A stretch of 40,299 nucleotides of DNA from Myxococcales bacterium. GTDB taxonomy: Bacteria; Myxococcota_A; Polyangia; Polyangiales; Polyangiaceae. The DNA lies in the NCBI GenBank assembly GCA_009692485.1, contig SHZB01000008.1, positions 1-40,299 on the forward strand. Reading direction: 5' to 3'. Both the position numbers and the translations under genes were made by a program. Shown here piece by piece: positions 31,001 to 40,299 of this stretch; position 1 is the stretch's first letter, and each line of letters starts with the position of its first letter. Below the pieces are notes generated by a model. It saw only the letters and a list, made by a program, of their open reading frames with translations. It was not told the DNA's origin and ran no database searches.

Positions 31001-32121
31001 GCCGCGTTCCTCTCGGAGCTCGTGATGTTCTCGACTGCGTGCGGCGTCGTCGTGCGCACCATGGTCTCGGCGCGCGCAAGAAACTCTTCGCAGTCGTCGG
31101 GGCCGGGCGTGACCTTCGCGAATTTTACGAGGTCCGTCTCATCGAGGAAGGTGTCGATCAAAGGTCGAAGCGCGACGGCCGAGTGCAGCCGCCGGAGCGT
31201 CGCGCGGAGCTCTTCGGTCGTGGACTCGGCGCCGTCGAAACCGTATCGCTCGCCGAGGTAGCGCCGCACGCAGGTGCTGACGCGATCGACCAGCTCGTCC
31301 ACTTGGCCCGCGTCGATGAGCCCCGCGGCACGAATGGCCTCGAGCTCGCGCAAGGCCGTGACCCACGCGGGCACCACCGGCGCGAGCGGCACGGGCTTCG
31401 GCCGACGGGCGTAGCGAGCGAGGAGCCAAGCCCCAAGCGCCGCCAGCAGGACGACGAGCAGCACGGCGTAGGTCGCATGGCGCGCGAGGAGCCACTCTTC
31501 ACGCTGCGGGCGCGGTGGAGCATTCGGGCGAACGGCGGGCGCGGCCTCGTTGGCGATCGGCTCGTCGACGAGCAGGCGCCGCGGCTTCGTGCACAGCGTC
31601 ATCACCTGGCCGTTCGCCCGGCCGACCGCGATCGGGAGCGGCGGCAGCTCGAGCTCGTGGCGCCCAGGTTTTTCCGGCAAAACGAGCAGCGGCAAGGTCA
31701 GCGTGGTCACCACCGTGCGCTTGCTCTCGTCCTCGAGATCTGCGCTCGACGGTCGTTCGATCACAGCCGGACTGCCACCCTTCGGATCCGGCACGCGAAA
31801 CCCCGCCGCCTCGATCGCGCGCATGGCGTCGCTGCCGCGCTCGACGCGAAATCCCGCCGGAAGCACGCGTTCGCCCCGGCCATGGGTGACGATCACCTTG
31901 AAGCGCGTCTCGTGCCCGCTCATGGCTCGATCGGCGAGCTCGCTCTCGAGCCCCGGCCGCGCCGCACCGTCCGGGATGTACTCCGCACAGGACGCCCACG
32001 CCTTCTTTCCGGCCGCGGGCGCAGGCGTCGATGGTGGCGCCGCTCTTGCGCTTGGCGCGAATGCGAACAGCGCCCCGATGACGGCCCACGCGACCGGAAG
32101 CGAGCGTCGGTGTGCGGTCAT
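30997..32121 (-). CDS. DUF4381-like membrane protein of the Bat operon
   Basis: A 374-aa protein. The signal peptide (1-27) ends SARA. A periplasmic domain (about 40-190) contains LLVLPEKPGRHELELPPLPI, a BatD-like beta segment. A single membrane helix is at about 215-235 and a cytoplasmic helical domain at about 250-370 (REWLLAR, VDELVDRVSTCVRRYLGERY, LRATLRRLH). The C-terminal half is of the DUF4381 type found between DUF58 and batA in many operons. It probably recruits MoxR/DUF58 to the membrane, which is an inference from position. ATG 32121 overlaps the DUF58 stop (ATGA). Confidence 0.82.
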   Translation of the reverse strand: MTAHRRSLPVAWAVIGALFAFAPSARAAPPSTPAPAAGKKAWASCAEYIPDGAARPGLESELADRAMSGHETRFKVIVTHGRGERVLPAGFRVERGSDAMRAIEAAGFRVPDPKGGSPAVIERPSSADLEDESKRTVVTTLTLPLLVLPEKPGRHELELPPLPIAVGRANGQVMTLCTKPRRLLVDEPIANEAAPAVRPNAPPRPQREEWLLARHATYAVLLVVLLAALGAWLLARYARRPKPVPLAPVVPAWVTALRELEAIRAAGLIDAGQVDELVDRVSTCVRRYLGERYGFDGAESTTEELRATLRRLHSAVALRPLIDTFLDETDLVKFAKVTPGPDDCEEFLARAETMVRTTTPHAVENITSSERNAA

Positions 32122-33002
32122 CGCGCCCCCATTCTCCGGGCGCGCCGCGCGAACACCTCGCGGATGGGATGAACGAAATCGCTGTCCGTGCGGACGATGA
32201 CGCGATCGAGCGCGAGCTTACGAAATAATTTATCGCGCGAATGCCGCAGCTGTTTCATGCGTGTGGCGTAATGGGCGCGCACCTTCGGATCACTGGTGTC
32301 GACGAGCACGTCCGCGCCGGTCTCGGCGTCCTCGAGCGCCGCGATGCCGACGTCCGGCAGCTCTTCATCGCGCGGATCGACCAGCATCACCGGGATCACG
32401 TCGTGCTTCGCGGCCGCCAGCGCGAGCGCCTGCGCGAAGCCGTCCGCGAAAAAATCGCTGACCACGAACGCGACGCTCTTGCGCTTGCACACCTTCGGCA
32501 AGGTCTCGAGCAAGAGCCGCAGATCCGTGCCTTGGTACTGCGGCTTGAACGCGAGGATCTCGCGGATGACGCGCATCACGTGCTTCTGACCCTTCTTGGG
32601 GGGCACGAGCTTCTCGATCACCTCGGTGCCCAGAATGAGCCCGATATTGTCGTTGTTTTTGATCGCGGAGAAGGCACAGAGGGCGCTCACCTCCGCGGCC
32701 AGGCGCGCCTTGCTCACCCGCACCGTGCCCCACTCCCCGCTCGCCGAAGCATCGACGACCAGCATCACGGTCATCTCGCGCTCTTCGGTGAAGATCTTCA
32801 CGTGCGGCTCGCTCATGCGTGCCGAGACGTTCCAGTCGATCTGGCGCACGTCGTCGCCGGGCGTGTACGCGCGCACCTCCCGAAAGCTGAGCCCTTGGCC
32901 CTTGAAGACGGAGTGGTAGCTGCCGGCGATCTGCTCGTTGGCGAGTCGCTGCGTGCGAAGCTGAATGCTCCGAAGCTGCCGCAACAGCTCCTCGGGGATC
33001 AC
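32118..33002 (-). CDS. DUF58 domain protein
   Basis: A 294-aa cytosolic protein. It has the DUF58 core SVFKGQGLSFREVRAYTPGDDVRQIDWNVSAR written across residues about 31-62, with the invariant GDDVRxIDWxxxAR. A VWA-like domain follows with VVDASASGEW (MIDAS-like DASAS) and VAFVVSDFF. DUF58 proteins are paired with MoxR ATPases, and the ATPase is thought to remodel or load metal into the VWA partners. The GTG at 33002 follows the moxR stop by one base. Confidence 0.92.
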   Translation of the reverse strand: MIPEELLRQLRSIQLRTQRLANEQIAGSYHSVFKGQGLSFREVRAYTPGDDVRQIDWNVSARMSEPHVKIFTEEREMTVMLVVDASASGEWGTVRVSKARLAAEVSALCAFSAIKNNDNIGLILGTEVIEKLVPPKKGQKHVMRVIREILAFKPQYQGTDLRLLLETLPKVCKRKSVAFVVSDFFADGFAQALALAAAKHDVIPVMLVDPRDEELPDVGIAALEDAETGADVLVDTSDPKVRAHYATRMKQLRHSRDKLFRKLALDRVIVRTDSDFVHPIREVFARRARRMGAR

Positions 33003-33003
33003 G

Positions 33004-33990
<987 letters not shown>

Positions 33991-34082
33991 GGTCGGGGGG
34001 CCTTCTAGCGCAAGTGGGCCAGAGGGGACAACCGCGGCCGCACGGTTATTCCCGCGCGCTCACGGAACTTGCCGCTCCCGCG

Positions 34083-34190
34083 CTTCGGAGCGCAGCCGTT
34101 GCAAGTGCACTTCGGAGCGCAGCCGGCGCAGGTCCACTTCGAAGCGCAGCCGCTGCAAGTCCTCGTCGAAGCTCAGTCGGGGCAGGTCTC
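34083..34190. repeat. 27-bp tandem repeat, four units
   Basis: Four 27-bp units (34083-34109, 34110-34136, 34137-34163, 34164-34190) share the core CTTCGGAGCGCAGCCG...GCAAGT. The last is the most degenerate and runs 18 bp into the 3' end of the small lipoprotein gene. Confidence 0.88.
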
Positions 34191-34361
34191 GGTGCAGGCG
34201 ATCTCTTCACCGAGGCACAGACCGCAGGTCGCGTCGCAGCAGTACTCTGCTTCGCCGCAGGTCACCGGCCCGCACGGCACGCCCGGCGGCACCTCGACGT
34301 CGGCGCTGCACGCAGCGATGAAAGCTCCGGCCACCACGAGGAACAAGCTCACGCGCATCAT
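34173..34361 (-). CDS. Small Cys-rich lipoprotein
   Basis: A 62-aa protein: signal MMRVSLFLVVAGAFIAAC with lipobox IAAC, then 45 residues with eight cysteines (CGPVTCGEAEYCCDATCGLC, CTETC). The GEAEYCCDATCGLC motif is common in short myxobacterial surface proteins. All cysteines could pair. Start at ATG 34361 or 34358. Its 3' end encodes the last unit of the 27-bp array. Confidence 0.75.
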   Translation of the reverse strand: MMRVSLFLVVAGAFIAACSADVEVPPGVPCGPVTCGEAEYCCDATCGLCLGEEIACTETCPD

Positions 34362-34393
34362 CGCTGCAGTTCTACCAGAGCGGCGGACGCCCT

Positions 34394-34999
34394 TCACCCT
34401 TCGTCGATGCGAATGCGCTTCGGAGCCGTGCCGCCGGGCTCGGGTGCCGCGCTCGTGGCGTCGCTCGTGGCGTCCGTCGCGGTCGTGGTCGCGCTCGTGG
34501 CAGCGGTCGTGGCGTCGGTCGGTGCGTCGGGTGCCGCGCTCGTAGCGTCGCTCGCGGCAGTGGTCGCGGCCGCGGACGTGGCAGCGGGGACCTTGTCCGC
34601 GCCGGTGTCGAGATCGTGCAGAAAATCGTCGAGCTGACGGGTCACGTCTTGGCTTGCATGCGCGAACTCCTCGCGGGCGGCCCGCAGCGTATCGCCGATC
34701 TTCGCGTTCGCGACTTCGCGCTGGATCTCGAGGGTGACGCTCTTCAGCGTATCGCCGATCTTCGCGTTGAGGACCTCGCGCTGGATCTCCGTCGCGGCCT
34801 CGCGAATCGCCGCGTCGAGCTTGACCGACCGCACCTCGCGCTCGATCTCCTTGGTCGCACGCTGCGCCGCACGGAACAACACGCCAAGTCCCTCGCGCAG
34901 GTTGTAGCGCGCACCGCCCACCGCGTTCGCTGCGCCCTCAGCATTCGCGTCGTCGTCGCCCACAGAGTTCCCTGCGCCTTCGGCTTCTTGGTCGCTCAT
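34394..34999 (-). CDS. Helical-repeat protein with Ala/Thr-rich tail
   Basis: A 201-aa protein with no signal peptide. Residues 1-30 are acidic. Residues about 35-135 are amphipathic helices, and a 20-residue unit (60 bp, from about nt 34685) is repeated: EIQREVLNAKIGDTLKSVTL then EIQREVANAKIGDTLRAARE. The rest (about 140-190) is an Ala/Thr/Ser/Asp run (ATTAASDATSAAPDAPTDAT) before a KRIRIDEG end. It could be a cytoskeleton- or membrane-associated structural protein, but I do not recognise a family. ATG 34999 lies 35 bp from the stop of the diguanylate cyclase gene and on the same strand. Confidence 0.68.
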   Translation of the reverse strand: MSDQEAEGAGNSVGDDDANAEGAANAVGGARYNLREGLGVLFRAAQRATKEIEREVRSVKLDAAIREAATEIQREVLNAKIGDTLKSVTLEIQREVANAKIGDTLRAAREEFAHASQDVTRQLDDFLHDLDTGADKVPAATSAAATTAASDATSAAPDAPTDATTAATSATTTATDATSDATSAAPEPGGTAPKRIRIDEG

Positions 35000-35034
35000 T
35001 GCGTCAGCGATCGGACGCGCGCCGGGCGTGCGTG

Positions 35035-37239
35035 TCAAGCCGCGGCGTGACCATCGGCGCGGAGCCGCGGCGTCCACGCGGTGGTGCGGTTGCGACCGCC
35101 GCGCTTCGAAGCGTAGAGGGCCGCGTCCGCCGCCTTGAAGAGGTCCTCCCAGCTTTGGCCCGCCGCGGGGTAGGTCGCGACGCCCACCGAGCAGGTGCAA
35201 ACGATCTCGCGCCCGTCGCCCGCGTGAATCGTCGTACGCCCGAATTCCTCGCGAATGCGCTCCGCCAGCAAGAGCGCGCCATGCTCGTCGGTCTGCTCGC
35301 AGATGGTCACGAACTCTTCGCCACCGAAGCGCGCCACGGAGTCCGTCGCTCGCTTCATGCTCTCGTGAAGCTGGGCGAGCTGTTGGATCACGACGTCGCC
35401 GATGTCGTGGCCGTAGGTATCGTTGACGCGCTTGAAGAGATCGATATCGCACACGAGCACGCTGAGCGGCCGCGCAAATCGCTTCGCCGCGTTGAGCTTC
35501 GCGACCGCGGTCTCGAGCATCGCGCGTTTGTTTAGCAGGCCGGTGAGTCCGTCCGTCGTCGCCTGCTCCTCGAGACGCTTGACCATCCGCGCGTTGGAGA
35601 GCGAGACCGCGAGGTGGCTGCCGAGCACCTCGAGCAGGCCGCGCGCCGTGTCGTCGAAGGCGTGCGCGCGCCGCGAGCCGAGGACCAAGGTCCCGAGTGC
35701 CTCGTCATGCACCACGAGCGGTAGCACCAACAGGCTCGGCATCTCCGGCGGCGCGAGCTCCTTCGAGAACACCGTCTGCTGGCCCGCGTCGTAATCGCCC
35801 CGGTATGGCAGCGCATGGCGATTTCGTAGCGCCATCGCGCACAGACCCGTGTTGCTCGCGAAGCGCTTGCCCTCGAGCGCGCGTGGCCCGTCGCCGCTCA
35901 CCGCGCAGATGAGGTGCGAGTCGTCATGCTTGTCGTAGGCCGTGAAGGCGGCGAAATCGACCGCCGCGATGTCACGCGCGCAGAGCACGCCGGCCTCGAC
36001 GACCTCTTGCTCGGTCTTGGCCGCGCCAAGCCTGTCGGCCGCGCGGTAGAGCTTGGCTTGTTCGAGCCGCGTTCGCTCGAGCTGCACGAACACCCGCTCG
36101 TTCTCGATCGCCCGCGCACAGAAACGCGCGGCCTGTTCGCACAGCTCTTCGTCTGCGCGCGAGAAGGGCTCGACGCGCGCGCTGTCGACGACGAGCACTC
36201 CGCGCACGACGCCGTGCTGAAACACCGGCACCGCGCACACCGTCTGCGCGGGACAAGCATCTTGGTAATACGGCAACACATACTGCGATTTGAGCTGCCC
36301 GATGCTCACGGGCGCGCGCTGCGCCAGCGCCATTCCGAGGATCCCGTCGGCCGCGGAGAACGGCCCTTCGCGCAGCTCCTCGTCGTCGGCGTCGGACACC
36401 AGCTCGCTGATGCGCAGCTTGGTGCCGCGCTCGTTGAGCCACAGCAACATGGCCGTGTGAAGGCCGAGGCTCTGCCGCAAGAGCCGGAGCGCGAACAGCA
36501 CCGAGAGCTGGATCTCCTCGATGCCCGAGCGAATGAGGCGATCGTCGGTGCACACGGCTCCGTTCTCGCGGCTGGTCGTGCCCTCCGCGGGCGCGCTCGT
36601 GCCCTCGTTCGGCGAGGTGGGGCGCAGCAGACGGTAGTGGCGCGCTTCCTCGCGCAGCTTGTCGCGCTCGGTATCGAGCTGGGCAACGGACACTTTGCGA
36701 AGCCGCGCGACCTCGAGACGCAAGCTCAGGAGGTTCACGGCCGCGATCGCGATCATGAAGAGCGCGTGGTGCACGAGCTCAGCACCCACGAGCGCATCGA
36801 ATGCAAACGTGACGAGCAACGCCTCGAATGCCACGGAAATGGCCACGACGAGGGTGGCAGAGACCGGATGCGCGAAGGCACAAAGGAGCCCGAGCGCCAC
36901 ATACACGAGTGGATACGTGGCGCCGCCGATCGTGCGGTCGACGTATAGCGCGGCGGCGTACGCCCCGAGCACGAGCCACGCTCCGACCTCCACGTCGCGG
37001 CGGAGGTTTTGCTCGACCGCGCGCGTGCGGCGATGCGCGCCGACGCCGAGAGCGCCTGCGATCGCGAGCCCCACGAGGCCGAACCCCGCGTTGGCGAGCG
37101 AGCCCGCGCCGAGCCGGCCGGAACCGAGCGCTCCGACGAGGCACGCCACACCGAGCAGCGCGAAGAGCGGCAACGCCCGGCGCGAGCCCCGGTGGAGGGC
37201 GACGAAGAAGGGGACGAGCGGCGGGTCAGAAGGGGCCAT
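35035..37239 (-). CDS. Membrane diguanylate cyclase (GAF-GAF-GGDEF)
   Basis: A 734-aa protein. It has five or six membrane helices in residues 1-175, two GAF-like sensor domains (about 240-385 and 405-555) joined by a helix, and a GGDEF domain (about 560-722). The catalytic signature FGGEEF is intact (GGEEF 639-643). The inhibitory site RxxD (Arg630 to Asp633) lies exactly five residues before it, so product feedback is expected. DIDLFKRVNDTYGHDIGD carries the Mg and GTP contacts. It makes cyclic di-GMP in response to a signal sensed by the membrane or GAF parts. The GAF ligands are unknown. It is divergent from the histidine kinase across 210 bp. Confidence 0.93.
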   Translation of the reverse strand: MAPSDPPLVPFFVALHRGSRRALPLFALLGVACLVGALGSGRLGAGSLANAGFGLVGLAIAGALGVGAHRRTRAVEQNLRRDVEVGAWLVLGAYAAALYVDRTIGGATYPLVYVALGLLCAFAHPVSATLVVAISVAFEALLVTFAFDALVGAELVHHALFMIAIAAVNLLSLRLEVARLRKVSVAQLDTERDKLREEARHYRLLRPTSPNEGTSAPAEGTTSRENGAVCTDDRLIRSGIEEIQLSVLFALRLLRQSLGLHTAMLLWLNERGTKLRISELVSDADDEELREGPFSAADGILGMALAQRAPVSIGQLKSQYVLPYYQDACPAQTVCAVPVFQHGVVRGVLVVDSARVEPFSRADEELCEQAARFCARAIENERVFVQLERTRLEQAKLYRAADRLGAAKTEQEVVEAGVLCARDIAAVDFAAFTAYDKHDDSHLICAVSGDGPRALEGKRFASNTGLCAMALRNRHALPYRGDYDAGQQTVFSKELAPPEMPSLLVLPLVVHDEALGTLVLGSRRAHAFDDTARGLLEVLGSHLAVSLSNARMVKRLEEQATTDGLTGLLNKRAMLETAVAKLNAAKRFARPLSVLVCDIDLFKRVNDTYGHDIGDVVIQQLAQLHESMKRATDSVARFGGEEFVTICEQTDEHGALLLAERIREEFGRTTIHAGDGREIVCTCSVGVATYPAAGQSWEDLFKAADAALYASKRGGRNRTTAWTPRLRADGHAAA

Positions 37240-37449
37240 CGGCAGTTCGCTGCGCTATCAGAGCGTGACCGGCGGGGCCAAATCCGGAGCCACCTCCGCG
37301 GGCGCTGTCAGCGCGAGGTTTTTCGTCACTTTCAAGCGCGCGTGGGTGGCCTGAGCTATTGGCAAACGGCGCAATCAATTTCAACGTCGCTTCCAAGCAG
37401 GCGCGGGTGGCCGGCTGGCGTCGCCCTGCGATCGGGTGTTGACTGAGCT

Positions 37450-38934
37450 GTGCGCCTCGGGATCCGCGCTCAGCTCTCGGTCGTGATGGGAGCGCTCCTC
37501 TTGCTGGCGCTCGCGCCCTTGTACGTCGCGGTCGATGGGCTCACCCGCGCGATCACCACGCAGATTTGGGAGCGGCACGCGCACGCGCTCGGACGTGCGA
37601 TCGCAGGGCATGTGGGCGAGGCACGACTCACCCGCGCGCCCGGCTCGCTCGACGGGTTGCTTCGCGCGCAGCTTGCGGAGGGTGTGTCCGCGATCGCGCT
37701 CTACGACCGCACGGGTGCGCGTCAGAACGCAGCCGGTGGCGAAGCCGAGCGCGGGATCTTGCCGGGCGCGGTGACGCCGTCGCGGGACGATTCGCACGCG
37801 GTGACGACGCCCCGCGGGCCGGGGCTCGTCGTGATCGTTGCGAGCCACGCGGGTTCGGTCGCCACCCTGCTCGACACCGAGCCCTCGGCAACGCGCGCGG
37901 CCCCGGTGGTGCGGCTGGTCGCGCTCTACATGGCCCTGCTCGGCGTGATTCTTCTGGCGCTCTCCTACTTCGCGCTGACGCGCATCATCGTCACCCCGGT
38001 TGCGCGAATCGTGCGTGCCGCCGAACGCGTGGCAGCCGGCGCTCCGACTCTGCAAGTGCCCGCGCCGACGAGTCGCGAGCTGGCCGAGCTGGGGCGCGCG
38101 CTCGACACGATGACCAAGCAGCTGCGCTCCGAAGAAGAGGAGCAGCGGCGCACAATCGGGGAGCTGCGGGCGAGGACCACCGAGCTTGCGCGGGCGGAGT
38201 CACACGTGGTGCGAAGCGAGAAGCTCGCGTCCGTCGGGCGGCTGGCCGCGGGGCTCGCGCATGAGATCGGCAATCCGCTCACGGCGATCCTCTCGTTTCA
38301 GGAGCTGCTCCTCGACAGCCAGCACCTCGACGAAGAAGAGCGCAGCCTCCTCGTTCACATGAAGCGCGAGACCGAGCGCGTGAGTCGCGTGCTCGGCGAT
38401 TTGCTCGCGTTCGCACGTCCCGATCGACACGGAATACGAACGAGCAGCGATGCCGATTTGGCGGATTCGGCCGAACGCCGCGATGTTTGCTCGGTCGCCC
38501 AGGCGGTCGAGCACGCCGTGCAGCTGGTGCGCCCGCAACAGTCCTTTCGCGAGGTCGAACTCGCGATGCATATTCCTGTGACATTGTCAAATGTCGCCAT
38601 CGGCATCGAGCAGCTCGAACAGGTGCTCGTCAATTTGCTCATCAACGCCGCCGACGCCACGGGGGTCCATCCCCGGGTGATCACGATCCGCGCGACCGAG
38701 ACGGAGCAGCGCGTGTCGGTCGCGGTCGAGGACAACGGCGGCGGCATCGCGGTCGAGGCGCGAGGGCGATTGTTCGAGCCATTCTTCACGACCAAGGATG
38801 TTGGCGCGGGCACCGGTCTCGGCTTGGCGGTCTGCCGCGGCCTCGTCGAAGGAGCGGGCGGAAGCATTCACCATGAAGACGGCACAGAGGGCGCACGCTT
38901 TGTCGTCGAGCTGCCCGAGGCCCGCGATTTTTGA
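37450..38934 (+). CDS. Two-component sensor histidine kinase (NtrB-like)
   Basis: A 494-aa protein. TM1 (about 8-28), a periplasmic sensor of about 120 residues (29-151), TM2 (about 152-178), then HAMP and a coiled linker (about 180-255). In the HisKA domain the phospho-accepting His271 is in GLAHEIGNPLTAI. The ATPase has N-box LVNLLINAAD (Asn399), G1 DNGGGI (428-433), FEPFFTTK (442-449) and G2 GTGLGL (454-459). All catalytic boxes are intact. The HEIGNPL form places it with NtrB/ZraS-type kinases. No response regulator is next to it, so it is an orphan whose partner is elsewhere. Start is GTG 37450. Confidence 0.93.
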   Translation: MRLGIRAQLSVVMGALLLLALAPLYVAVDGLTRAITTQIWERHAHALGRAIAGHVGEARLTRAPGSLDGLLRAQLAEGVSAIALYDRTGARQNAAGGEAERGILPGAVTPSRDDSHAVTTPRGPGLVVIVASHAGSVATLLDTEPSATRAAPVVRLVALYMALLGVILLALSYFALTRIIVTPVARIVRAAERVAAGAPTLQVPAPTSRELAELGRALDTMTKQLRSEEEEQRRTIGELRARTTELARAESHVVRSEKLASVGRLAAGLAHEIGNPLTAILSFQELLLDSQHLDEEERSLLVHMKRETERVSRVLGDLLAFARPDRHGIRTSSDADLADSAERRDVCSVAQAVEHAVQLVRPQQSFREVELAMHIPVTLSNVAIGIEQLEQVLVNLLINAADATGVHPRVITIRATETEQRVSVAVEDNGGGIAVEARGRLFEPFFTTKDVGAGTGLGLAVCRGLVEGAGGSIHHEDGTEGARFVVELPEARDF

Positions 38935-39004
38935 GCACGGCGCGCGCTTCGGACGCTAAGGTCGATGACCCCCGGGACGGCCCGGACACGGACGCGGCAG
39001 GACG

Positions 39005-40210
39005 ATGACAAAGGACGAAAAGGGCGGTTTTTCTGGGGCGTTTGCGGGCCTCTTCGAAGAACAAGAGAAGCGCAGCGGCAAGCGACCGCGAGCGCCGAGG
39101 ATCGGAGAAGCCGTCGTCGGAATGGTCGTCGCGATTGGACGCGATGCGGTGTTCATCGGCCTCGACGGCAAGAGCGAGGGCGTGCTCGAGCGCGCGGCGC
39201 TCACAGGCAAAGACGGCGTCCTCACGGTGAAGGTCGGCGACACCGTGCGCGCCCACATCGTGGCGATGAAGGACGGCCAGGCGGTGTTGCGGACGCGCCT
39301 CGGGGACGGTGAAAATGCGCTCGAAGAGCTGGCGCAAGCGTTCGAGAACGGGGCCCCGGTCGCGGGCAAGGTCACCGGCGTGAACAAGGGCGGCGTCGAG
39401 GTCCAAGTGGGCCGCGTGCGCGCGTTCTGCCCGATGTCGCAGCTCGAGGTGGGCTTTGTCGAGGACGTGCAAGCCTTCGTCGGGCGCGAGCTCGAGTTTC
39501 GGGTGACCAAGCTCGAGCGAGGCCAAGGCGGTGCGCCGAACGTGGTCGTCTCGCGGCGCGCGCTACTCGAGGCAGAGCGGGCACAGAAAGCCGCGGAGAT
39601 CCGGGCCGGGCTCTCGGTCGGAGCCATCGTCCGCGGTCCGATCACGCGCATCAAAGAGTTTGGCGCCTTCGTCGATCTTGGCGGCATCGAGGCGCTCTTG
39701 CACGTGAGCCAGATCGGCTTCGCGCGCGTGGGCCACCCGTCCGAGGCGCTCTCGGTCGGCGACGTGGTCGAGGCGGAAATTACGAAGATCGAGCCCAGCC
39801 TGGACCCGAAGAAGCCCGACCGCATCAGCCTCTCTTTGAAGTCGCTCGCGACCGATCCGCTGATCGAGGCGAGCGGCAAACTCGGCCGTGGCACTCGGCA
39901 CAGCGGCAAGGTCGTGCGCCTCGAGGCCTTCGGCGCGATCATCGCGCTCGAGGGCGGGTTCGAAGGCATGGTGCACGTCAGCGAGCTTCAGAGCGACCGC
40001 CGCGTTCAACACGCGCGCGAGGTGCTGAGCGTCGGGCAAGACGTGGAGGTCGTCGTGCTCGAGATCGACACCGCGCGCCGTCGCCTCTCGCTGTCGATGA
40101 AGCAGGTCGCCGCGCTGCGTGAGGCCGCAGACGCCGCCGCATTTCAGCGACCCGCCGCCGTCTCGCTCGGCACCTTCGGCGAGCTCTTCGCGAAGAAGCT
40201 CGGCCGCTGA
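39005..40210 (+). CDS. S1 RNA-binding domain protein (ribosomal protein S1-like)
   Basis: A 401-aa protein with four S1-type OB-fold repeats: about 33-98, 116-185 (degenerate, around GAPVAGKVTGVNKGGVEVQV), 205-280 (canonical GAIVRGPITRIKEFGAFVDL then HVSQ) and 298-366 (SGKVVRLEAFGAIIAL then MVHVSEL). A charged N-terminus and an Ala-rich C-terminus flank them. It is shorter than the six-domain S1 of E. coli and like the four- or five-domain S1 homologues. It binds single-stranded RNA and probably helps mRNA recruitment, but a second role in RNA metabolism is possible. ATG 39005 begins 70 bp after the histidine kinase stop on the same strand. Confidence 0.9.
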   Translation: MTKDEKGGFSGAFAGLFEEQEKRSGKRPRAPRIGEAVVGMVVAIGRDAVFIGLDGKSEGVLERAALTGKDGVLTVKVGDTVRAHIVAMKDGQAVLRTRLGDGENALEELAQAFENGAPVAGKVTGVNKGGVEVQVGRVRAFCPMSQLEVGFVEDVQAFVGRELEFRVTKLERGQGGAPNVVVSRRALLEAERAQKAAEIRAGLSVGAIVRGPITRIKEFGAFVDLGGIEALLHVSQIGFARVGHPSEALSVGDVVEAEITKIEPSLDPKKPDRISLSLKSLATDPLIEASGKLGRGTRHSGKVVRLEAFGAIIALEGGFEGMVHVSELQSDRRVQHAREVLSVGQDVEVVVLEIDTARRRLSLSMKQVAALREAADAAAFQRPAAVSLGTFGELFAKKLGR

Positions 40211-40220
40211 GTCGCGGTGC

Positions 40221-40299
40221 GGCCGTTTGGCTGAGGGGCATGGCCCCGCCCAGAGAGGCCGTTTGGCTGAGGGGCATGGCCCCGCCCAGAGAGGCCGTT
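40221..40299. repeat. 36-bp tandem repeat with internal hairpin, truncated by the window edge
   Basis: Units of 36 bp begin at 40221, 40257 and 40293. Each contains GGGGCATGGCCCC, a 5-bp stem with a 3-nt loop. It lies directly after the S1 gene and continues past the window. Confidence 0.92.

Overview
The window is high-GC DNA from a delta-lineage predator/soil bacterium, most likely a myxobacterium (Myxococcota, Polyangiales-like). That placement is an inference. It rests on a zinc-ribbon Ser/Thr protein kinase, a DUF2169 protein, many lipoproteins with Gly/Ser/Thr-rich linkers and Cys-rich tails, an OmpA protein with thrombospondin type 3 calcium repeats, and a full MoxR/Bat operon. dnaN at the left edge, DnaA-box-like sites beside it and two perfect 16-bp parS palindromes at 8162-8212 suggest an origin-proximal chromosomal location.

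Layout. 1-5434: dnaN (-), then an AT-rich gap with DnaA-box-like sites, a Ser/Thr kinase, a CcmA-like ABC ATPase and a DUF2169 protein. 5561-8001 (-): a Cys-rich secreted protein coupled to an OmpA/TSP3 outer-membrane protein. 8002-8284: the parS pair. 8285-13140: a membrane-anchored J-domain protein, a lipoprotein, a GNAT acetyltransferase, a selenoprotein W-like gene read through an in-frame UGA (easily missed by ORF callers), an OmpA-domain lipoprotein, NAD-type isocitrate dehydrogenase and a DsbA-like oxidoreductase. 13371-16317: a lipoprotein coupled to ilvE, an 18-cysteine 'ladder' protein and a Cys-rich lipoprotein. 16318-16856: a gene-free gap that looks lower in GC. 16857-21651 (-): a CPBP intramembrane protease and a TPR protein, then three overlapping genes (UbiA prenyltransferase, carotenoid-biosynthesis-like membrane protein, TlpA-like redoxin lipoprotein). 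21780-23783: a Tudor/agenet-like lipoprotein, a DUF6918-like protein and a zinc-type MDR dehydrogenase. 24601-33990 (-): moxR - DUF58 - DUF4381-like - batA - batB - TPR/batC-like - batD - TPR/SH3 batE-like, nearly all joined by GTGA/ATGA overlaps. 34173-40210: a small Cys-rich lipoprotein, a helical-repeat protein, a GAF-GAF-GGDEF diguanylate cyclase, an NtrB-like histidine kinase and a four-domain S1 protein.

The most striking unexplained structure is a landscape of short tandem repeats. Many gene junctions carry their own array with a private unit of 13-36 bp, and several CDSs carry in-frame arrays. The units are unrelated in sequence from site to site. The single most valuable correction to a routine annotation is the selenoprotein at 10157-10369, with a CxxU motif and a hairpin 15 nt after the UGA that resembles a bacterial SECIS element.
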